Assembly (NCBI GenBank): GCA_026225435.1
Contig: JAMFST010000321.1
Span: 1-5,250 of the forward strand
Source: Labilithrix luteola
GTDB lineage: Bacteria > Myxococcota_A > Polyangia > Polyangiales > Polyangiaceae
Direction of reading: 5' to 3'
Length of the DNA: 5,250 nt
The position numbers were made by a program, and so were the translations under genes. Positions within the stretch are counted from its first letter, which is position 1. The number at the start of each line of letters is the position of its first letter. Under the pieces are notes generated by a model. It was given only the letters and a program-made list of their open reading frames with translations. It searched no databases and had not been told where the DNA came from. This document shows positions 1-4,260 of this stretch, piece after piece.

Positions 1-104
1 GGCGAAGGCGTGTACGGGGCGACGCGGTTCGCGCCGTTGGTCACCATCTCGGCGAGAGACGGCGGCATCAACGCCGCGTCGAGCGGTCCTTGCTCGGCTG
101 GCAT
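1..104 (-). CDS. Possible N-terminal part of an unrecognised protein (runs off the left edge)
   Basis: Reading the minus strand downstream of the azoreductase stop, an ATG at 104-102 opens a frame that stays open to the window edge, giving 34 codons. The peptide begins MPAEQGPLDAALMPPSLAEM and continues VTNGANRVAPYTPS. It has a balanced composition, unlike the Arg/Ala/Ser-rich antisense reading of the same bases. It lies 36 bp after the azoreductase stop in the same direction, so it could be a second gene of the same operon. I see no clear Shine-Dalgarno sequence before this ATG; in-frame ATGs at 68-66 and 47-45 are alternatives, also without one. The family is not recognised and no function can be given. 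Only the open frame is seen; that it is a gene is inference. Confidence 0.35.
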   Translation of the reverse strand, partial: MPAEQGPLDAALMPPSLAEMVTNGANRVAPYTPS

Positions 105-140
105 GACGCTGCGCCGAGTAGCACGATGGTGCCCCCGGCG

Positions 141-761
141 TCAGCGCGCTGCGGCGGCGCGCTCGATCTCCGGCTGGAGCTTGGCGACGAAGCTCTCCAT
201 CGTGTCCTCGCGCATGTCGACCGCCTTGGCCCCTCCGCCGGCGACGGTGGTGACGTCGGTGATGCCGATCACGCCGAGGATCAGCCGGAGGTACTGCGTC
301 GCGATATCCCGGTCCCGGATCGGCGAGCCCTCGGTGTAGATGCCGCCCGAGGCGAGGAGGAGCGTCGCCTTCTTGTTCTCGACCAGCCCCTTGCCGTCGA
401 AGCCGAGGGTCATCCCCTTGCGGACGATGTGATCGACCCAGGCCTTGAGCGCGGCGGGGACGTTGTAATTGTACACCGGGGTGGCGATCACGAGGTGATC
501 CGCGCCGAGCAGCTCGTGGACCAGCTCGTCGGAGAGGCGAAGGGCCTCCTTCATCGCGGGCGACTGATTTTCGGGCGGTGTGAAGTAGGCCTGGAGCCAG
601 GGAGCGGTGACGAACTGCAGAGGCGTCTCGGCCAGGTCGCGCAGAAGGATCTCGCCTCCCGGGTGCGCGGCGCGCCACTGGCGGACGAAGCTGCGCGTCA
701 GGTTGCGCGAGATGGAATGGTCGCCGCGGGGGCTGGTTTCGACGACGAGAAGTGTGGGCAT
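141..761 (-). CDS. azoR: FMN-dependent NADH-azoreductase / quinone reductase (AzoR family)
   Basis: Predicted 206-residue cytoplasmic flavoprotein of the flavodoxin-like fold, close to the roughly 200 residues usual for AzoR. The family uses NADH and FMN to reduce quinones by two electrons and, incidentally, azo dyes and nitroaromatics. Visible marks are an N-terminal beta strand followed by a Ser-rich FMN-phosphate loop (SPRGDHSIS, residues 10-18), the flavin-contacting PVYNYN (95-100, PMYNFN in E. coli AzoR as I recall it) and the loop SGGIYTEG (138-145). These are followed by LGVIGITDV (162-170), also typical of AzoR. The start is the ATG at 761-759 because AAGGAG (768-773) sits six bases upstream; the frame extends further upstream but has no such site and no family-like sequence. 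It is divergent from the LysR gene at 854, which probably controls it. The natural substrate is unknown. Family assignment is strong; a quinone rather than azo role is inference. Confidence 0.93.
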   Translation of the reverse strand: MPTLLVVETSPRGDHSISRNLTRSFVRQWRAAHPGGEILLRDLAETPLQFVTAPWLQAYFTPPENQSPAMKEALRLSDELVHELLGADHLVIATPVYNYNVPAALKAWVDHIVRKGMTLGFDGKGLVENKKATLLLASGGIYTEGSPIRDRDIATQYLRLILGVIGITDVTTVAGGGAKAVDMREDTMESFVAKLQPEIERAAAAR

Positions 762-767
762 GAGGGT

Positions 768-773
768 CTCCTT
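768..773 (-). promoter_or_regulatory. Ribosome binding site of the azoreductase gene
   Basis: Read on the minus strand this is AAGGAG, within GAAGGAGA, six bases before the ATG at 761. It is the strongest Shine-Dalgarno sequence in the window and it decides the start of the azoreductase against longer upstream readings of the same frame. Confidence 0.8.
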
Positions 774-804
774 CAAGGGAACGCACTCGATGTACGACCG
801 GTGG

Positions 805-819
805 GCTCCTTGAGGGAGC
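805..819. repeat. 15-bp near-perfect palindrome, candidate operator
   Basis: GCTCCTTGAGGGAGC has five-base arms GCTCC/GGAGC. Within the five-base centre the innermost pair (T811/A813) also matches, and only the pair 810/814 does not. It lies between the divergent azoreductase and LysR genes, upstream of both starts, so a DNA-binding site is more likely than a terminator; no T-run follows on either strand. That it binds the LysR protein is inference. Confidence 0.4.
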
Positions 820-833
820 GATGAAGTTGTGAT

Positions 834-862
834 GAACTCCATCGGCAAAGGCGATGGAGTTC
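834..862. repeat. 11-bp perfect inverted repeat spanning the LysR start codon
   Basis: GAACTCCATCG (834-844) and CGATGGAGTTC (852-862) are exact reverse complements separated by seven bases, GCAAAGG. The right arm contains the ATG of the LysR gene (854-856), and the only Shine-Dalgarno-like bases (AAAGG, 847-851) are in the loop. As DNA it could be an operator for autoregulation. As RNA it would form a stable hairpin that hides the start codon. The left arm also pairs, with one mismatch, with GATGAAGTT at 820-828. Confidence 0.55.
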
Positions 863-1771
863 GGCAAGCTCGGAAACCTCAGCCTCGACCAGCTTCGCGT
901 TCTCGTGACGATCGCGGACGCGGGAAGCTTCTCTGCCGCAGGGCGCGCGCTCGGCCGGGCGCAGTCAGCGATCAGCCAGGCGGTGGCGACGCTCGAGGAG
1001 CACCAGGGGGTCACCCTCTTCGACCGCGACGGCTACCGGCCGCGCCTCACCGAGGTGGGGCGCGTGCTCGCCGATCAGGCGCGCCTTGTGCTGGCGAGCG
1101 CGGCGAGGTTCGAGGCGGTGGCCGCGAACAGCCGCAAGGGGCTCGAGCCGGAGCTGGCGGTCGCCATCGATCCGCTGGTGCCCACCGCGCCGCTGATCGA
1201 GAGCGTGCGGGCGCTCGGCGGTGAATTCCCCGATCTGCCCATCAGCTTCTCGACGGAAGGCCTGGGCGGCTCCTTGCGACGCCTGCGCGCGGGCTCGGCG
1301 GCGCTGGCCATCTGCCTGTTGCTCCCGACGGTGCCGGACGACATCGTCGCCTATCCGCTGTTGCGCATTCGCCTCAAGGCGGTGGTCGCGCCGCAGCATC
1401 CGCTGGCACGCGCGCGGCTCGGGCGATCGGCGACGCGTGCCGACCTCGAGCAACACGTGCAGCTGGTGCTCTCGGATCCCGCCGCGCCGGCTGGCGAGAG
1501 CTACGGCCTCCTGAGCGCGCGACTCTGGCGCTTCGTCGACGTGGGACGACGCCTCGACTTCCTCCTCGCCGGCTTCGGCTGGTGCCGCATGCCCGAGCAC
1601 CTCATCGCGGCCCCGCTGGCCGCGCGCGAGCTGGTGCCGCTCCAGATCGAGGACGATCCGACCCCGCGCGACGCGCTGACGATCTACGCGGCGCACCGGC
1701 GCGATCAGATCCTCGGGCCGGCGGGGCGATGGCTGCTCGATACGCTGCAGAGCCGGCTCGCGTCGGGCTAA
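854..1771 (+). CDS. LysR-type transcriptional regulator, probably of the adjacent azoreductase
   Basis: Predicted 305-residue DNA-binding regulator, a normal length for the family. Residues about 10-70 form the winged helix-turn-helix ([20 protein letters not shown], then the recognition region [14 protein letters not shown] near 36-49 and the wing [16 protein letters not shown] to 70). Residues from about 90 onward form the periplasmic-binding-like effector domain, with a late [11 protein letters not shown] motif typical of many LysR proteins. The ATG at 854 is the only usable start: TGA at 833-835 closes the frame upstream, no GTG or TTG lies between, and the next GTG (905) would cut the DNA-binding helix. 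The Shine-Dalgarno sequence is poor (AAAGG, only two bases from ATG) and sits in a hairpin loop. Being divergent from the azoreductase, it most likely controls that gene and itself. The effector is unknown. It overlaps the convergent SDR stop by four bases. Confidence 0.93.
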   Translation: MEFGKLGNLSLDQLRVLVTIADAGSFSAAGRALGRAQSAISQAVATLEEHQGVTLFDRDGYRPRLTEVGRVLADQARLVLASAARFEAVAANSRKGLEPELAVAIDPLVPTAPLIESVRALGGEFPDLPISFSTEGLGGSLRRLRAGSAALAICLLLPTVPDDIVAYPLLRIRLKAVVAPQHPLARARLGRSATRADLEQHVQLVLSDPAAPAGESYGLLSARLWRFVDVGRRLDFLLAGFGWCRMPEHLIAAPLAARELVPLQIEDDPTPRDALTIYAAHRRDQILGPAGRWLLDTLQSRLASG

Positions 1772-2592
1772 CCGACGAGCTCCGCGTAGCCGCCGTCGAC
1801 GTAGTGGTTGTGGCCGGTGATCCACTCGCCGCGCGGGGAGACGAGGAAGGCGACCATCTCGGCCACCTCGTCGGCGCGCCCGGGGCGGCCGAGCGGGAGT
1901 CGAGCGAAGAGCTGCTCCTTGGTGAGCCCGATCGCCTTGGTGAGCACCTCGCGTCCCGCGTCTCCTCCCGGCGTGATGACGGCGCCCGGGGTGACGATGT
2001 TCACGCGAATCCGCGCTGGCGCGAGCTCCTTGGCCAGCGAGCGACTGAAGTTGTTGAGGGCCGCCTTCGCGGCGGCGTAGTGCGCGACGGCGCCTCCCAT
2101 GGGCAAGACCCCGCCGGCCGACACGTTGACGATGGAAGCGGAGGTCGCCTCGCGCAGCGCTCCGAGCACCGCGTACGTGACGCGCACGGCCGCGAGGAAG
2201 TTCAGGTTGAGAGAGTCGACCCACTCCGCGTCGGAGATGGCCTCGCTGTTCGGCAGGTGCACGCGCGTGCCGCCGGCGTTGTTGACCAGGATGTCCAGCC
2301 CGCCGAGGGCGGCGAGAGCCTGCGCACCGACCGCCTTCGCCCCCGCCTCGCTGCCCAGGTCCCCTTCGAGGAAGGTCGCGCCGGCGGGCGTGTCGGCGTG
2401 TCGCGATCGCGCGGTGAGCACGACGCGCGCTCCGGCGTCGAGCAAGCGCTGGGCGACGGCGGCGCCGATGCCGCGCGAGCCCCCCGTGACCAGGGCGCGT
2501 CGACCGGCGAATTCCGTGGAGAGATCGAGCTTCGATGGAAAGGTGTTCACCTGAAGATCAATGCGTCGCGGCGGCGAAGACGTCCAAGACAC
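1768..2592 (-). CDS. Classical short-chain dehydrogenase/reductase (SDR family)
   Basis: Predicted 274-residue NAD(P)H-dependent Rossmann-fold oxidoreductase that would interconvert an alcohol and a carbonyl in the cytoplasm; the substrate is not predictable. Motifs in order are TGGSRGIG (36-43, cofactor binding), NNAG (104-107), the active-site residues Asn131, Ser158 and the YxxxK pair Tyr172/Lys176, then the TPG turn (201-203) and a C-terminal DGG (266-268). The Arg in the glycine motif and AR at 61-62 after the second strand suggest NADPH preference, as inference. The start is uncertain: GTG at 2592 has AAGG seven bases upstream, while GTG at 2550, giving 260 residues beginning VNTFPSKL, matches usual SDR N-termini better but lacks a ribosome site. 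It is divergent from the LysR gene at 2631, its probable regulator, and ends by overlapping the convergent LysR gene's stop. Confidence 0.93.
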   Translation of the reverse strand: MSWTSSPPRRIDLQVNTFPSKLDLSTEFAGRRALVTGGSRGIGAAVAQRLLDAGARVVLTARSRHADTPAGATFLEGDLGSEAGAKAVGAQALAALGGLDILVNNAGGTRVHLPNSEAISDAEWVDSLNLNFLAAVRVTYAVLGALREATSASIVNVSAGGVLPMGGAVAHYAAAKAALNNFSRSLAKELAPARIRVNIVTPGAVITPGGDAGREVLTKAIGLTKEQLFARLPLGRPGRADEVAEMVAFLVSPRGEWITGHNHYVDGGYAELVG

Positions 2593-2630
2593 TGTTCGAC
2601 CTTGAAATGAGACCTGCTAGGTCTTGATCG
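2593..2630. promoter_or_regulatory. Short divergent control region between SDR and LysR genes
   Basis: Only 38 bp separate the SDR start (GTG at 2592) from the LysR ATG at 2631; the gap is 80 bp if the SDR starts at 2550. It carries the SDR Shine-Dalgarno-like AAGG (2600-2603, minus strand) and the palindrome at 2610-2624. The sequence is AT-richer than its surroundings. No convincing -35/-10 pair is visible. If the longer SDR start is used, promoter elements must lie inside the coding ends. Control of both genes by the LysR protein is inferred from the divergent layout. Confidence 0.5.
2610..2624. repeat. 15-bp palindrome AGACCT-GCT-AGGTCT, candidate LysR operator
   Basis: Six-base perfect arms AGACCT and AGGTCT flank GCT. 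The right arm AGG (2619-2621) is also the best Shine-Dalgarno candidate for the LysR gene, nine bases before its ATG at 2631. A protein bound here would therefore block both transcription and ribosome access. The overlapping TGCTAGGTCTTGA (2615-2627) formally fits the LysR T-N11-A spacing but is not symmetric. Binding by the LysR product is inference from position. Confidence 0.5.
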
Positions 2631-3620
2631 ATGGAGCTCCGCCATCTGCGTTACTTCGTGGCGGTCGCCGAGGAGGAGAACTTCCACCGCGCGGCGGAGA
2701 AGCTGCACGTCTCCCAGTCACCGCTCAGCCGGCAGATGCAGCAACTGAAGGCGGAGATGGGGGTCGAGCTCCTCGAGCCTGCGGGGCGCGGGGTGCAGCT
2801 GACCGTGGCCGGTCGCCTGTTCCTCGAGCGGGCGAAGGGGATCCTGTCGAGCGTGGACGCGGCCGTCGAGGAGGCGCGCGAGGCGACGAACGGCAGCCTC
2901 GGGACGATCGCCATCGGCTTCGGATCGGGAGCGGCGTACGTCGGCGCGCTGTCGACCCTGGTGGCCAGGCTGCGCCAGCGGCAACCGCGGGTGAACGTGA
3001 AGCTCGTGACGATGACCAGCACCGAGCAGCTGGAGGCGCTGCGGACCGGCGAGATCGCGTTCGCCTACGGCAACTACGTCCCGCAGGACTCCGCGCTGCG
3101 GAGCGTCGTGCTGGCACGCACGCGCATCGGCGTCTTGCTCCCCGGCGACCATCGTCTCGCCGCGAAGCCGAGGCTGAAGGTCGCGGATCTCGCGGACGAG
3201 TCGATCCTCATGGCACCGCGGAGGCTGCACGCGCGGATGCACGACGACATCATCGCGGCGGTGCGTGCGCGCGGCGTGGTGCTGAACCTGGCGTCGGACA
3301 CCGTCGACCGCGAGGCGCTGTGGACGCTCGTCGCGAGTGGGCTCGGCGTGACCTTCGCGGGGGAGCGGAGCGCTCGCTTTCTCGATGCGTCGGGGGCCAT
3401 CGGGGGCCCCGGTCCGCTGCACCTCGGAGCCGCGGTGTGGCGACCGCTCAGCGATCTCGGCGTCGAGCTGCGCGACGTCGCGATCTGGCGCGCCGATGCC
3501 GCGCGGTCTCCGCTGCTACGACCGTTGATCGAGATCGTCGCCGAGGTGCGCGCGCAGCTGCAGCAGGCCGAGCCGCCGCGTCCTACCCGCGCATCGCCGC
3601 GCGCGCGGCGACCAGGGTGA
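2631..3620 (+). CDS. LysR-type transcriptional regulator, probably of the adjacent SDR
   Basis: Predicted 329-residue regulator, slightly longer than the usual 290-310. The winged helix-turn-helix fills residues 1-65: MELRHLRYFVAVAEEENFHR, then AAEKLHVSQSPLSRQMQQLK (21-40) with the recognition helix, and the wing RGVQLTVAGRLFLE (53-66). A helical linker (about 67-90) leads to the effector-binding domain starting GTIAIGFGSG (91-100), with a GLGVTFAGE segment (237-245) typical of the second subdomain. The N-terminus resembles regulators of the CatR/BenM type, which sense aromatic-pathway intermediates, but this start is widespread and does not prove the effector. The last 20-odd residues are rich in Pro and Arg, and the final 38 bases overlap the convergent TetR gene, so the tail is probably a dispensable extension. 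It is divergent from the SDR gene, its likely target. Confidence 0.94.
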   Translation: MELRHLRYFVAVAEEENFHRAAEKLHVSQSPLSRQMQQLKAEMGVELLEPAGRGVQLTVAGRLFLERAKGILSSVDAAVEEAREATNGSLGTIAIGFGSGAAYVGALSTLVARLRQRQPRVNVKLVTMTSTEQLEALRTGEIAFAYGNYVPQDSALRSVVLARTRIGVLLPGDHRLAAKPRLKVADLADESILMAPRRLHARMHDDIIAAVRARGVVLNLASDTVDREALWTLVASGLGVTFAGERSARFLDASGAIGGPGPLHLGAAVWRPLSDLGVELRDVAIWRADAARSPLLRPLIEIVAEVRAQLQQAEPPRPTRASPRARRPG

Positions 3621-4176
3621 CGTCGAGCACGCGCTCCAGCTCTGCCGCCGCCTTCTTCGCGCTGCGCCCTTGCCGGGCCGCCTCGAGCCCGGCGCGGTAG
3701 CCCGCGCGCCAGCCGGCGACGATCACGCCAGCGACGAGGTCCGCGTTCGGCCTCTCGAGGTGGGGCACCAGGGAATCGCGCGCCTCGTCGGCGAGCTCGC
3801 GGGTGCGCGCGCGCAGGGCAGGGCTCCCCTGGACCAGCTTCCAGAACGACAGGACGCTGTGGTCGAACGTGGTGAAGACGCTCTCGCTGGCGACCAGGCG
3901 CCGGACCTCGTCCCGCAGGGCGACGAGCGCGCTCTTCTTCCCGCGGTTGGCCAGGACCGAGCGGAGCAGCTCGACCCCCTCGCTCTCGCGGTCGAAGAGC
4001 AGATCCTCCTTGCGGAGGAAGTAGTTGAAGACCGTCATCTTGGAGACGCCGGCGGCGCGCGCCACGTCCTCGACGGTGACGGCGTCGAAGCCGCGCTCGA
4101 AGAAGAGCGTGGTGGCGACCTCGGAGATCTGGGCGCGTGTCTCGCGCTTCTTTCGCTCGCGTACCCCCTCGTCCAT
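3583..4176 (-). CDS. TetR-family transcriptional repressor, probably of the adjacent monooxygenase
   Basis: Predicted 197-residue helical regulator of normal TetR-family length. The N-terminal DNA-binding domain spans about residues 8-55: a basic start (RERKKRETRAQI), the first helix ending ATTLFFERGF (21-30), then the helix-turn-helix TVEDVARAAGVSKMTVFNYF (34-53) followed by RKEDLL. The C-terminal two thirds is the variable ligand-binding and dimer domain, which does not reveal the ligand; VAGWRAGYRAGLEAARQ (153-169) looks like a late dimer helix. The ATG at 4176 has GGAG four bases upstream. Family members bind palindromic operators as dimers and release them on binding a small molecule, often the substrate of the neighbouring enzyme. 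Divergence from the flavin monooxygenase at 4261 makes that gene the expected target. Its 3' end overlaps the convergent LysR gene by 38 bp. Confidence 0.94.
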   Translation of the reverse strand: MDEGVRERKKRETRAQISEVATTLFFERGFDAVTVEDVARAAGVSKMTVFNYFLRKEDLLFDRESEGVELLRSVLANRGKKSALVALRDEVRRLVASESVFTTFDHSVLSFWKLVQGSPALRARTRELADEARDSLVPHLERPNADLVAGVIVAGWRAGYRAGLEAARQGRSAKKAAAELERVLDVTLVAARAAMRG

Positions 4177-4260
4177 GTCGCTCCGAACAGGAGACCAAGA
4201 AAAATAGACCCGGTCAAACTTAAACTTGTACTCGGTCTAACCGTCTGGGACAGTGACACC
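4177..4260. promoter_or_regulatory. AT-rich divergent promoter/operator region between tetR-type and monooxygenase genes
   Basis: This 84-bp gap holds the only strikingly AT-rich stretch of the window (about 4196-4232), as expected for promoters in a GC-rich genome. GGTC-based repeats frame it (see 4205-4239). The TetR gene has GGAG before its ATG; the monooxygenase has only a weak GGGA (4247-4250), ten bases before its ATG. Candidate -10 boxes are TAAACT (4221-4226, plus) and TCTATT (minus strand), but neither has a good -35 partner at 17 bp. Binding by the TetR-type protein is inferred from layout. Confidence 0.65.
4205..4239. repeat. Inverted repeat TAGACC...GGTCTA, candidate TetR-type operator
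   Basis: TAGACC (4205-4210) and GGTCTA (4234-4239) are exact reverse complements 23 bases apart. The left arm is itself part of an imperfect 13-bp palindrome, TAGACCCGGTCAA (4205-4217), with a single mismatched pair. The right arm lies in CGGTCTAACCG (4233-4243), arms CGGT/ACCG. CGGTCAA (4211) and CGGTCTA (4233) are also direct repeats 22 bp apart, about two helical turns. TetR-family dimers bind short palindromes, often two per divergent promoter, so two adjacent sites are plausible. Confidence 0.5.

Larger units (their letters stand above)
762..853. promoter_or_regulatory. Divergent control region between azoreductase and LysR genes
   Basis: This 92-bp gap separates two divergent genes, so it should hold both promoters and the operator of the LysR regulator, which classically binds such gaps. 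It contains the azoreductase Shine-Dalgarno site, a 15-bp near-palindrome (805-819) and related half-sites at 820-828 and 835-843, with a third crossing the LysR start codon. I cannot name convincing -35/-10 pairs; TTGAGG then TGAACT on the plus strand (811-816, 833-838, spacing 16) is weak. A LysR-type T-N11-A palindrome does not fit these repeats exactly. Confidence 0.6.

Noticed and set aside
805..819. Intrinsic terminator at the GCTCC...GGAGC hairpin
   Set aside because: The stem is only five base pairs, no T-run follows on either strand, and it lies upstream of both divergent genes, where a terminator has no obvious purpose.
90..824. Plus-strand open frame opposite the azoreductase
   Set aside because: It is an antisense shadow of the AzoR-type gene, which has a strong ribosome site and clear motifs.
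762..848. Upstream extension of the azoreductase to a TTG at 848
   Set aside because: The extra 29 residues are not family-like, and AAGGAG lies directly before the ATG at 761.
965..2224. Long (419-codon) minus-strand open frame across the LysR gene and part of the SDR gene
   Set aside because: It is antisense to one well-supported gene and out of frame with another. The translation is Arg/Ala/Gly-rich with no recognisable domain, as expected from high-GC third positions.
1582..2610. Long (342-codon) plus-strand open frame opposite the SDR gene
   Set aside because: It lies antisense to the SDR gene, which has every family motif. The plus-strand product is Arg/Gly/Asp-rich without motifs.
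3389..3411. G-rich repeated GGGGGCC segments in the second LysR gene
   Set aside because: They lie within coding sequence and are explained by Gly/Ala/Pro codons in a GC-rich gene; no further copies or structure.
3074..4198. Minus-strand 374-codon open frame across the TetR-type gene and the LysR 3' half
   Set aside because: It is out of frame with the TetR-type gene, whose helix-turn-helix is intact in the correct frame; the product is low-complexity Arg-rich.
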